This document shows, one piece after another, positions 35,310 to 45,764 of a stretch of DNA of 64,000 bases. Source of the stretch: Isoetes taiwanensis (Eukaryota; Streptophyta; Lycopodiopsida; Isoetales; Isoetaceae); the NCBI GenBank assembly GCA_021234155.1, contig JAJEKV010000005.1, forward strand, positions 23,513,584-23,577,583, read 5' to 3'. Below the pieces are notes generated by a model. The model did no database searches. It was not told the DNA's origin and saw only the letters and a program-made list of their open reading frames with translations. Position numbers and translations under genes: made by a program. Every line of letters starts with the position of its first letter. Within the stretch, counting starts at the first letter, position 1.

Positions 35310-36552
35310 TCAAGGGCGTTCTCCCTTGATGTGTCTAGCCAGAAGCATATCCTGTCTCATGAGTGGCGTGAACTGTGCAGGCCGTCGAGTCTTCAAAGTG
35401 CTGTACTATTTTCTGCTCGGCTGCCTCCTGTATGCACAGCAACATTTCGTCGGTCACCCTCATGTCCGTGTTGTACTCCTGGATGACTTCTCGGACCAGG
35501 CGGGCAAATGGTGCTCGGGGAATCAGGAATCTGTAGCTTCGCTGGAAGTGCCGGATCTCCTTCAGGGCTCTTACCTCGGAGTCCTTCCTGCCGGTCCGCT
35601 TCTTTCCTGGTGCTCTGGGAGGCTTGGGCTTTGGTGGTGGCGGCCTTAGGGTCTTGCCCTTTGTCGGACGTCCGCCCTCAATAGTCCGTACCCTGTTCTC
35701 CTGATAGTAAGCATTGTATGCCTCCCACTTCGCCATGAAGGCGTTGTGATCCTTCATCTTCTTTTGATAGACCTTTGCGGGATCTATCACGTACGCCTCC
35801 CGTTGTGGCCGCTGGCCTTTATTCTTGTCCCACGTTGGGTAGGGTGGGGGCTTCGGTGCCTGCCTGGGCTGCTCCTGCTCTGGTGCTACTTGCTGCGGTG
35901 CTTCCTTCTCCACGGCCGGGGGTTTCGAAGAGCTTGCCCCCTCTGTGTTGGGGACGTAATCATCGTCCGAGTCGTCGGTCGAAGACGGTGTCTGCTCGCC
36001 TGATGGCTCATTGATGACGGGACCCTGCCCTCGCTTACCAACCTTCACAACTCTTCTGTTGCCCGCCTTGATGCCTTTGCCCTTCTTATTCTTCGGCTCG
36101 TCGGCTGTGGCAGGCTCCTCCTCCTGTCTCTTCCTCTTCCGTTCTCGGCGGCGCTCTTTGGCTTCATACTTGCTGATGAACGCCGCCAGGTCTACTTCTT
36201 CAGCAGGGCTGAGCTTCGGCTGCCGCTGCTCCTCCCTCTCCTCAGCTTCCTGCAGACGGGCCCAAGCTTCGAGTTGTTCCTCGACGGTCGGCTGCCCCCT
36301 CTGCTCCCGTTCCTCCTTACTCCTCCTTTCCTCCTTGGCGATTTGTTCGAGGATCTGGTGCATGATGTCTGGGCGCTCGTCGTCTAGGACCTCCGTTCTG
36401 TTACTCTGGTCTGAGTCTGCCTCCTCACTGGATGAAGATTCGCCTTGCCGGAAAAGGCGTTCTTGGAGTATCCTCTGAATCAGGGCGGGATCACTGGCGC
36501 TGAAGGATCCACGTCGGCGGGGCTTCCTGGCGGTCTGCTTTGTGCGGGCCAT
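35310..36552 (-). pseudogene. Histone H3-like gene with large internal insertion
   Basis: The main frame runs from ATG 36,552 to TAG 35,335 (405 residues). Residues 2-10 are ARTKQTARK, identical to the H3 tail with K4 and K9 kept and S10 replaced by proline. Residues 11 to about 325 are an unrelated, charged, partly coiled-coil insert with basic and proline-rich stretches (KPPRAPGKKRTGRK). The end is an H3 histone fold: VRALKEIRHFQRS (alpha-N), FLIPRAPFARLVREV (alpha-1), MLLCIQEAAEQKIVQHFED (alpha-2), then CTVHA. The frame then leaves homology. The expected last helix is present 1 base out of frame, reading LMRQDMLLARHIKGERP to a stop at 35,310 (H3 has IMPKDIQLARRIRGERA). Four loop-2 codons are missing, a net loss of 11 bases. 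Canonical H3 has 135-136 residues. It is GC-rich, with a TATAAATA box about 100 bases upstream. Family recognition is firm. Nucleosome incorporation is inference. Confidence 0.85.
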
Positions 36553-36647
36553 ATTTGACGGTTCTTCAATCCGAGCTGTGCGCTAGAAGATCACCTTGGC
36601 AGCATGAGCAAATTTCTGAGGGAAGTACGCGGAAATGGGGGTCTAGG

Positions 36648-36657
36648 TTTATTTATA
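36648..36657 (-). promoter_or_regulatory. TATA box of the H3-like gene
   Basis: TATAAATAAA on the minus strand, about 95 bases before the ATG at 36,552. It matches the spacing seen for ORF2. Confidence 0.6.
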
Positions 36658-36735
36658 GGCGGCCGATTTTTAGGTTAAATTTCAACTACCTTTTTGGGTT
36701 GTCTAAAACACTTAGAACACCTAAATTCAAGCATA

Positions 36736-36802
36736 GTCTCACACGTTGCGCCCAGCCCGATAATGGAAAGTCCATTTTCTGTCCTGGCGCGACGTGCGAG
36801 AC
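36736..36802. repeat. 67-bp palindrome, copy 3 (upstream of H3-like gene)
   Basis: The outer arms gtctcacacgttgcgcc and ggcgcgacgtgcgagac pair with two mismatches. The inner arms are gataatgga and tccattttc, where the bases that differ from copy 2 have changed on both sides. Confidence 0.9.
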
Positions 36803-36938
36803 ATGGTGGGGCCCACTGCTAAATTTTATACTTTCTATTCATGTAACATGCTAATTCTACCAATTCTTAATTTAAAATTAGAATTATCAAGTTATTTTTC
36901 TGTAATTTATAACTTTTTCGTGTATGTTCAAGCTGAAT

Positions 36939-37004
36939 GTCTCACACGTTGCGCCCAGCCCGAAAATGAGATTCTCATTATCTGTCTGGCGCGACGTGTG
37001 AGAC
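36939..37004. repeat. 66-bp palindrome, copy 4 (upstream of H3-like gene)
   Basis: Same outer arms as copy 2. The inner arms gaaaatgag and ctcattatc surround an att loop. It starts 203 bases after copy 3, close to the 199-base spacing of copies 1 and 2. Confidence 0.9.
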
Positions 37005-37009
37005 CATCC

Positions 37010-38690
37010 TACTTTTTGAAGGTTGGCTCACCAATTTTAGTCTTTTTATGTTTCCATTCATTTTTAACTGTTACTAGCTTAGCATATACTACAAAAATGA
37101 GAAGAAAAATTTTTCCCATTTTTCGAGGTTTGAGAATCCTATCAAGTTAATACTACTGGGAGCATGGTCAGTGCTTTGCTCTTGGTCACCAAGAACATTG
37201 CTCGATATACCAGCGTGGACGTCCCCTACTCGTATTATCTGTGCACTCACCGGTATACAAACAGAGTTCATCCCCATACCAGCTCCATCTTGTCTGGGGG
37301 GCCTCCACATGGCATTTGACTCGTGAACGAGTCCCAGTGGGAAGAGTGAAGGGGTCATTTTACCCCGTCTCCCTCAGGGCCTACCTAGCTGCGGAAGCGT
37401 AACATACATGTCAGTATACAACATAATCACATACCCACCTCGAAGGGTGGGGGCATCAACATCTGCATAGACAATGATCAGCATCATACATGGGGGGTCC
37501 TATCCAAGGCTTAGACTCGAAGGGATGACTGACGGCTTGGGTCTCCAGAGTTCATTGCGCATGAAATTCATGGCAATGGATTTGGGCGGCATATGAACAT
37601 GGCATAGGGTTGTCCACTCCATCCGCCCCTCCCCGTGCACACTTTGCGAGTAGGCTGAAAAGTGTTGGGACTGACCAGTAGCCAGCACGGGTACATAGCC
37701 CAAAGGCCTATTCCTGGGTTTCATCTTCCCAGTCCCGATGGGGGGAAGAAGGGATCGCTCCCTCCGAGATCTACATGCTGACTCAAGGTGACTAGAGGGC
37801 CACCGCCCAGATTCGACCGACCCCACGAAAGTGTACACCACTTCACGGGTGTCGAGTCCATGCCTTACCCGCGCTCAGCGATAAGCCATTAGACCTAGTC
37901 ACAATGATCCCCGGTAGACCTTACACACCAGAGGGATCGTTCAAGAGTCAGGACACGAACCTCCTTCTCAGCCAGTCTGGCCCCTTCACCCACAACCAGG
38001 TGTGGTTCTTGTGCACAGGCCGAATCTATAGTGTGCTAGAGAGGCTAATCCAGGAGCATCTACTACCAAGCTTTAAGTCTCTACCCCCCTTCCCAATACA
38101 AGGAGTTCATAGAGATACATCATCCATATACATCACAGAAGAACTAAAGAACTATATCTAATCTATATCATAGAGTTAGGTTCTTTAGTTAGAGTCTGGT
38201 ATCTAGGGATCTAGAGGGCTGCTATGGGCAATTTAATAGGCTAAACCTACTGATTCTATGACTAAACATGGTTTAAGCTATTAAATTGCCTAAATACCTG
38301 ATCCTTGAGTGGCTCCTCCTGACCTGAGTTCGACCATCCTGCTGAAACGCTCGAATCAAGGGAAACTAATGGTGCAATTCTCTCAGACAGAGTCTGGGAG
38401 GCGGTTTTGGCTCTTGAACAGCCAAAACAGAGCTCTAAAACCCTAGAAACGAAAAATGGGCAAGTTAGGGTTTTCCTACCTAAATAGACAAGGGGAAGCT
38501 AGGGTTTCCAATTATCCCCTTTAGGCATGTGGGATAATTGGGAATGGGCCCACTTGCCTTTAATGGCTAGGTGGCAAAATGTGCCCATATGGAAAGGTGT
38601 GCCCACATTAATGTGCACATTGGTAAATGTGCACATTAATAATAAATGCACATTCTTAGCAAGTTGCCCCCTAGGGCTACCCACCTGGCT
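37010..38690 (-). other. LTR-like or leader region upstream of the H3-like cluster
   Basis: This is noncoding. Read on the minus strand from about 38,690 it begins tgtagccaggtgggtagccc, passes repeated atgtgcacatt phrases (38,600-38,640), and has a ctatttaggtagg TATA-like stretch near 38,480. It then has a region with many CCC/GGG blocks (37,300-38,050). It has the look of a long LTR plus leader, but no second copy was found in the window, so this is tentative. Confidence 0.3.
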
Positions 38691-39205
38691 ACACGCGTCG
38701 GCGTTACCGCGGTCGAGAGTGGCGTGTGCGGCGTGGCAACGATGACGATATCGTCCCGGGACCGTATACTATCTTTGAACGCCACGATTACCTAAAGGTA
38801 AAGTCCTTATCAGCTCAAAGGAAACTGATAGCCAGATATAGGCAGGATCTCACAGATTGGAAATAGAGTTGGAGAGATGGGCGAAAGTTCCAGTTGAAGA
38901 ACGCGCATGTAAAATTTGCTAAACAGGTCAGATCGAAGATGAATATCATGTTTTCATACAATGCTCCATATATGAAGACATCAGGAACAATTATGATATT
39001 CAGGCAGAAGATTTCTATTCGCTACTCTCTATAGCGCCAATGACACTAGGGTCATACATACGAGCGGTGGATGCACACCGCTCCTTGCTTCTAAAACTGT
39101 AATTCGATTGTTCATGTGCTTCATGGCCTCTCAGGGCCCAAGTGAGCATCAGATATTATAATAATAATAATAATAGTAATAATAGTAATAATAATAATAT
39201 TTTTT
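38691..39205 (+). mobile_element. 5'-truncated LINE with (TAA)n tail
   Basis: It encodes the C-terminal end of a LINE ORF2: YLKVKSLSAQRKLIARYRQD, a frameshift, then IELERWAKVPVEERACKIC with a stop, TGQIEDEYHVFIQC, and SLLSIAPMTLGSYIRAVDAH. The zinc motif fits C-X2-C-X9-H-X4-C and matches that of the LINE at the right window end. The coding end is followed by cctctcagggcccaagtgagc and a taa/tag repeat tail (39,160-39,200). It sits in the 3' UTR of gypsy element B. Confidence 0.75.
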
Positions 39206-39311
39206 GCTTTTTCTCTCCGTTTTCCTTTTTTTTTGTGTTTTCCTCTTTATTCTGCTTTTACTTCTCTATGTGATATCTTAACTAATCCTACCTACAAATT
39301 CTTAAATGCTT

Positions 39312-40580
39312 TTAACTGAACAAACTCAAGGCAACATGTTGTTTCCAATACCTTTTTAAATGCAGAATGTTGATAGGGTTCAGCAACTCTCTGCCATCAG
39401 AAACGTCTCTCAGCCAGTAAGAATCTTTACCTGCTGTACCAATTACCTCAAAGGGCCCTTCCCAAAGATTCTCAAACTTGGATGCTATTTCCTCCCTTGC
39501 TTTGTTCCACTTCAACACCAATTCACCTGTTTTCAGAATTCCTTGGAGTTTATGAGCTGCTTTGAAGGCTGCAATATCTTTGGCCTTTTTCATCATGACA
39601 GCATTTTCTGCCTTATATCTGTGCTCTTCAAGCTGCATCAATCTCACAAATCTTTCCTTTGTCTCATCCATTTCTAAATTAATTTGGTAAGCCAGCCTAA
39701 GGGAGGGAAGTTCCAATTCAATGGGCACCACTGACTCTATGCCATAGACCAAGCTAAAAGGAGTATGCCTTGTGGATGCTTTGATGGTAGTCATGTATGC
39801 CCAAAGTGCATCATGGAGCTTTAAGTGCCAATCTTTCTTTGATATGCTGATGGTTTTTTTTTAGAATTGACTTGAGAACTTTGTTAGTTGACTCTGCTTG
39901 ACCATTTCCTTGAGGATAGTAAGATGAGCTTTTAGTGTGTTTAACCTTCAGAGTGGCTAGCAATAGTGTGATTGTGTGATTAATAAACTGGCTTCCCCTG
40001 TCAGAGATGATTTTGAAAGAAATTCCAAACCTGGCACAAATGTTCTCATGGAGGAATCTGGCAGTAGCATGGGCATTTGCTTCTCTCAAGGGAAATGCCT
40101 CAGCCCGTTTGGTAAAATAATCTGTGGCCACAAGTATAAATTGATGTTGAGCCGAAGATGGTGGATCTATTGGGCCTATGAAGTCTAACCCCCATGTTTG
40201 AAAAGGTCCAAGTGATGTTATGGCTGTGAGAGGAGCTGGTTGCAGAGTTTTTCTACCAAAGATCTGGCATTTATGACAACATTTTATGGCATTATAACAA
40301 TCCTTGAAAAGAGTAGGCCAAAAATATCCTGACCTCAAGATTTTCTTTGCAGTTGTGTCAGCAGCAAAATGTCCTCCACATATTCCTTCATGGCAGGCTT
40401 CAATGATCATTCTGGCCTCTTCTTCATCTACACGCCTCAACAAAACTTCTTCCTTGTCAATCTTGCACAGCACATCTTCAATAATTCTGAACTTCTTGCA
40501 TTTGTCCTTAAATCTCCTTTCTTGACTGCTGCTCAAATTTTTTGGTACTTCATTATTCTCGAGATAACCCCTAATCTCAT
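39312..40580 (-). pseudogene. Gypsy element B: integrase
   Basis: The open frame 40,536-39,811 has the HHCC region (ACHEGICGGHFAAD, IKCCHKC) and the full DDE core: WGLDFIGPIDPP, IISDRGSQF and GNGQAESTNK. The C-terminal part continues in another frame from 39,794 to 39,312 (MTTIKASTRHTPFSLVYGIE, FENLWEGPFEVIGTAGKDSY, ending RYWKQHVALSLFS). The frames are split by one extra or missing A in a run of nine at about 39,850, which could be decay or an assembly error. A TGA near 40,583, where element A has tryptophan, separates integrase from RNase H. The enzyme inserts the DNA copy into the genome. Confidence 0.85.
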
Positions 40581-40584
40581 ACTG

Positions 40585-42060
40585 TCAGTCTGTGTTTTCC
40601 ACATCAAAAGCAACCAAGTTAGTCACAGTATCATCATTGCATAGACCATCTTGATCCTCATGCTCAAATAGAACATAAGGCAAATATGAACTGGGATTCT
40701 CTACTAGATTGACGACTTTAACAGTGATGTTATAAGTTTGGACTTTGCAAGCCCACCTGCATAACTTTGCTTTGGGTTGCTTTTTGGCAAAAAGAAGTGA
40801 CAAGGGGTTTTGCCTCATAAAGACCTGAATTTGGATGTTTTGTAGCAAATGTCCTTGTCTCTCTATCAGGAACATCAAGGCAGCTGCACTCTTTTCTAAT
40901 CTGGGATATCTCAGCTCAGTGTCTGACCACATTTTGCTTGCAAAAGCAATCACATGATCTTCTTGTAACAGGGCAAGACCAATTGCCCTTTTGGTGACAC
41001 TGATGTAGGCTTTGAAAGGCTTTTCAAGATCAGGAGGCTTTAGCAAGATGGAGTTACAAATGGCATTAATGATTTTGTCAAAAGACTCTTGGCACTGTTC
41101 ATCCCAATTGATCAGAATATGTTTGCTCTCACTTTTGGAAAATTTTCCAACCTTTGTGAGGTTAGAAATTGGACTCATAGTGTGAGAAAAATGAGGGACA
41201 TACATTCTCAAGAAGCTGGTCATCCCCATGAAACTTTTCACCTCTTTGAGGGTCTTTGGAGGTGCCAACGTTTTCAAAGCCTCAATCTTAGCTTCAGTAA
41301 TCTGTATACCTTTTGTGGACACCACATGTCCAAGTAGTTCCCCTTTTGAGGATAAAAAAACATATTTTTTTGGATTCAAGCTGACTCCCCCTTTTCTACA
41401 TAAGGTGAACAACATAGTTAGCATATCAAAGTGATTTTCAAGGGAGGTTCCCAAGCAGAGATCATCCAAGAACATAGGAAAAGTATTAGTAGGCATATCT
41501 CTAAAAATTGTGTCCATAGCTCTTTGGAATGTTGCAGAAGCATTCATTAACCCAAAGGGCATCCTTTTCATGGCAAATGTTCCCCAAGGTGTGATAAATG
41601 AGGTTTTTGGCTGATCTTCTTCTTTTATACTAATTTGATTAAAACCTGAGAAACCATCTAAGAAGGAATAAATATCTTTACCTGCAACAGCATGCAAAAC
41701 CTCTTCTAAAAATGGTAATGGATAGCAATCTTTGATGGTAGCCTTGTTCAAATCCCTATAATCAATGCAAATTCTGATGGTTTTATTTTTCTTTTCCACA
41801 GGGACAATGCAGGATAGCCACTCAGGATTCATAATTTCAGCAATTACACCTGCATCTCTCATTTTATACAATTCTTCCTTGATTAGTCCCAACAAAGATG
41901 CATTAATTCTCCTCAATTTTTGTACTACATGTTTCATACCTTCTTTGATTTTTATTTCAAACTCCGAATACTTTTATCAACACGAACCAATTCATCATAA
42001 TCCCAAGCAAAAGTATCTTTCCAATCATCAAAGAACTTTGCGACAAAGGTATTATCTTTT
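40585..42060 (-). pseudogene. Gypsy element B: reverse transcriptase and degenerate native RNase H
   Basis: An open frame of 450 residues (41,937-40,585) starts in MKHVVQKLRRINASLLGLIK. RT blocks are IRICIDYRDLNKATIKDCYP, FLDGFSGFNQISIKEEDQ, KRMPFGLMNASATFQRAMD and FLDDLC. The connection domain (FMGMTSFLRMYVPHFSHTMS) follows. The native RNase H has FKAYISVTKRAIGLALLQ and FMRQNPLSLLFAKKQPK, with no catalytic DAS or TDH. The same losses in element A show the domain was inactive before the copies spread. A dedicated RNase H lies upstream, between protease and RT. Confidence 0.85.
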
Positions 42061-42109
42061 TCTTTAAACAAATTCCCAACATACAACACTCTATTTAGAC
42101 CTTTCTTGT

Positions 42110-42660
42110 TGAGTTAAATTTCCCTTACCTGCTTATCTTCACTAGCATTGATTACCAAAATGGGATACAGTTGTTGCAGGTCTCTCTTGGCACATGACAG
42201 AGCTCCCAGGTTTTGAAACTCTTCAACTCCTGCATAGCTTGATCTCTGAGCAGTATCATATCATGTCTTCATTTTTGGCCTGATATTCTCCCAATATTTG
42301 CCTGCAAACAAGCTAAGAATCTCCAAAGATGACTATTTCATTAATGCTCAGATTTCTTGCCTCTTGGAAACCTGCAATTAAAGCTTTGTATTCTGCCATA
42401 TTAGAGGTAGTATTGGGGTAAATTCTACCTACCTTTGCTAGCAACTTGTTTGAAGAGTCTTTGAGAACAGCAGCAGAAGAGGCCACACTAAGCCTTTTAG
42501 ACACACCAGCATCAAACCATAAGTATGCAAAACTATCTTGTTTAGGAGATGCTAGCTGATTGGGGATTCCTATGCTGGATTCCAAATTTATTGCATTTAA
42601 TTCAAATTCTCTACATGGACTTGACAATAGCATCTCTTCTTCAATGAAATTCAGGGCCTC
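42110..42660 (-). pseudogene. Gypsy element B: additional RNase H, truncated
   Basis: The blocks are YLWFDAGVSK, TSNMAEYKALIAGF and IVIFGDS, followed by TAG in place of the glutamine in element A, then LVCRQILGEYQAKNED. A frameshift and a deletion remove the segment after CHVPRE that carries the fourth catalytic aspartate (NGEADAL in element A). This copy is therefore inactive. Its position between protease and RT is the same as in element A. Confidence 0.75.
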
Positions 42661-43291
42661 AAATTCTCCTACCTTGTTGTATAATGTTACCTTTTTTCTG
42701 CCATTGGAAATGGTGCATTCCCCTTTTGACCATACAGGCCTAGCATCAACTGTAGAGAGCCATTTTCTTCCCAAGAGTAAATCATAGATGTCTGATTTGT
42801 CCTCTATTCCTTCAAATGCAACCACTACAAAGTTAGCTGCAACAATTATACCCTCAACATCAATAGGCATTACTGACTATTCCAACAGGCTTAATTTTCG
42901 TGTTTGAGAAAGAGTTCAAGATCATTGGGGCCTTCTTATCTATCTCAAGGCCACATAACCTCATGACATGATGGGGCATGACATTCAGGGGTGATCCTCC
43001 ATCCAACAAGACTTTGGTCAGGACTTTTTTGCCCATTTTGGCAACACATGTGAAAGCATGCTCTTCAATATGGTTGGTTAGAGCAAATTCATCTTCTTTG
43101 GTTAGGTTAAGCACTTTTTTCCTGTAACATGGAGCTATTTTGAGCAAAGTTAGCAAGTCAACACAGATCTTAGAGTTTTTTAGCAAATACTCGAAATCCT
43201 CACAATCTTTTTCTTTTTTTACATATTTCTGAGCAGGTAGAGGAGGCACAACCATTACTTGATCAGCTTCCTTGTGTTTTATCATTGGCAC
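42661..43291 (-). pseudogene. Gypsy element B: aspartic protease
   Basis: Open segments 43,291-42,860 and 42,870-42,313 overlap with a frameshift near 42,865 (MPIDVEG resumes). The active-site region reads VLLDGGSPLNVMPHHVMRL, with D-G-G as in elements A and C. FEGIEDKSDIYDLLLGRKWL forms the C-terminal lobe with the second conserved hydrophobic-G motif. The enzyme matures Gag-Pol. Confidence 0.75.
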
Positions 43292-44445
43292 AAGCTGGCT
43301 CCTTTTCCTTTGCAGTGTTCATTCTCCTGGTATGCACATCCATTATCTCTCCCTGTTCTTCAATTTCCTGCACAAATCTAATGGAAGCATTTTGCTCATT
43401 AGTCTTTGACTTCTCCTGCCTAGCAAAGTATTCTTTTACACTACACCTATCTTCATAATGTCCCACATCCTTACAAAAGGTACACACAGGGCACTCCTTG
43501 CCAAAGTGTCCTCTTTTTCCACACTTTGCACAAGGTCTATACCAGCAATAATCAGAGGAATGAGTGTCTCTGAAGCAATGAACACATGGTGGATAGGTTT
43601 TCTTCTCAAACTTCGAATTCTTTAGCTCTTGGAGTTGCTTGGTTACCTCAACTAATGCTTCTGATACCTTGGTGATCTCAGCTCTCACATATGCTACAGG
43701 AGCTTCAGCATCTTCCATTTTTACCTTTTTCTTTTCTTTTTGGACAGCATAAACTGGTACAGGTCCTGGTCCCATGTACTCTTGCTCATAATCTAGAAAA
43801 AAAGGGTCATGTGGTAAGTGCATGTCATCTGGCAAGTAGGAAATCATATCTGCAATCTCAGTAGCCTTAGTAAAGGCTTTATGTATTGTGTCAAAGCCTT
43901 CTTGTTTTTGAATTTTCAACAGCTTCCTGTGTATTCTTGGTCTGCTGCTTAATCCTCTGATAAAAGATCCACAAGATGCAAGGTATGATTGGGAACTTGG
44001 TTGATTTGGCAATTGACAAGATAAAGATTAAACCTTTCCATATACTGATGCACACTTTCTCCATGCTGAATGCGAAAAGTTTGCAATTCAAATATCAAAT
44101 CTTGAGGATCCAAAAGCTTACCAAAGCGTGCCAAGAACTTTTTAACCAATTCATCCCAAGAGTTAGCATCTAAACTTATAACATACTCAAGCCAAGCCCT
44201 GACCTCATCATTCTTAAAACATTTCTTAAACTCCGAAAACTTACAGCCTTTTTTGTGCCCATACTCTTGGTAATACTCTTCAAAAGTCTTCAGGAAATTA
44301 TTGGCATTCATGCTTGGATCAAAGGTAGGAACTGGAATAGGCATGTTCAACTCAAAATAATGATAAGGCATACCTGAATTTGCTTGTATGGTTACAGTAG
44401 GTGCTGGAGCAGTGGCTTCATGATCATTAGTTCTTCTGGGTGCCA
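43263..44445 (-). pseudogene. Gypsy element B: gag with three zinc knuckles
   Basis: The start is MAPRRTNDHEATAP at 44,445. It contains a retrotransposon gag domain (FDPSMNANNFLKTFEEYYQE, RAWLEYVISLDANSWDELVK), then after a frameshift near 43,970 FIRGLSSRPRIHRKLLKIQK. Three CCHC-type knuckles follow in a row: CVHCFRDTHSSDYC (one residue short in the second spacer), CAKCGKRGHFGKEC and CTFCKDVGHYEDRC. The protein would assemble the particle and package RNA. Three knuckles in tandem is more than the usual one or two. The frame passes into protease after ACANDKTQGS by a frameshift near 43,270. Confidence 0.85.
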
Positions 44446-45577
44446 TGAGTCCAAATTCCAGGAAAAGATCTCGGTAGAACCTCCAAAATGTTGAAGGTGT
44501 TCCTGGCAAAACCTTCAACCTCAGTGGTTTAGAACCTCCAGGTAGGCAATCAATCTGAATGCAAAAATTCCAGAGAAAATGTCCCAATAGTTGCCAGACA
44601 CAGCTTTCCCTAAAGGACAAAAAGTCTGTCTCAGGGAAGAGCTTGCCAAATGCACACCACTTGAGCTTTGCTTGTGATTTTTACTTGCATAGTTGCTCAA
44701 AATCTACATTTATCTTACTGCAAAAGTCTGAGAGGATTTGACAAGGCTAAACGGATCAAAGAGATGTTCCTGACCGAGTCAATTTTTGGTCAATATCCCT
44801 GGCATAAAGCTTGATTTCTGATCTTGTCACTAGGAATTTTTTTGGAGCTTGGAAAGTTTTGCCTATTCTGAAAAAGTCTGCACTCAACAGGCCTTTATGC
44901 TCTTGGCAAATAGAAGCCAAGATCTTTCACTTTTTTGAATTTTCTTGGGTTGACTGCTACAAGTCATGAACAGATGTGAGAGCAGATCTACTTCTGGAAA
45001 GAATGCATGCAAATTCCATTATTCATGTAATAATCATGCTTAAGGCAGTGACTTGAATACTCTAGGGGTTTTTATGCATTGCTATATGGCCTCATGCTGC
45101 CCTCTGCTATGGCAAATTTGAATAGATAATTCAATGAGTTGTGTTGATGGTCAGACAATCAATGGGATAGATTAACACTTATGTAGAGCATGCCTAGATG
45201 TTAAGCAAATGATGCCACACTACTGGGATAGAATGCAGTAGGCAAACACTGCCAATAAACTGTTTTTTGAGAATAGATCAATATGTAGCACTAAGAATTC
45301 AACAACAAGGGTCGGATTTTTAATTGAATCAGGTACACAAAGGCAAATAACATGAATCCCAAGCTCTAAAAACGAGGTGCACCCTGGACTACCACAGTCG
45401 TCGGATCTGTCAATCCGACGGCCCAGACTGTATGTTGGAGCCTCTGGACACCTCTCGTTTCGATTATGCTCAATTATGATTGGGGACGCCTATGATTTTA
45501 AGATGTCGAATACGAGTTTGCCTAAGGTTTTGATGGTATATCGAGCCTCTATACGGTTTCGCTTAAGCTTTTAGAAT

Positions 45578-45670
45578 ATGAAATACGGGGATTCGAACCT
45601 CTACCAAAATAACTCAATGTCCTAATAAGACTACTTTAACCAATCTAACCAGTGAGCTAATGTGACTATT
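45578..45670 (-). ncRNA. tRNA-like sequence or SINE head with A and B boxes
   Basis: On the minus strand, TAGCTCACTGGTTAGA (A box, 45,645-45,659) and GGTTCGAATCC (perfect B box, 45,589-45,599) are about 50 bases apart, as in a tRNA gene. The D and T arms are imperfect and no clean anticodon arm forms, so it is a decayed tRNA or a tRNA-derived SINE. The downstream part (to about 45,370) contains an inverted repeat gtcggat...atccgac. Confidence 0.45.
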
Positions 45671-45764
45671 TTTTATCTTAAATCTATGTTTTTTTTTTAT
45701 AATAACCCATTGAATTGTTTTAGGGATATGGTCTATGATTTCAAGAATTATATCTATATCAAAT

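Noticed and set aside
35824-36478. Plus-strand open frames opposite the H3-like gene
   Set aside because: They are serine/leucine-rich shadows of the GC-rich minus-strand gene.
37010-38690. Assigning this as a certain 5' LTR of the H3-like cluster
   Set aside because: It looks like an LTR, but no second copy was found at the other side (31,185-31,527), so the call stays tentative.
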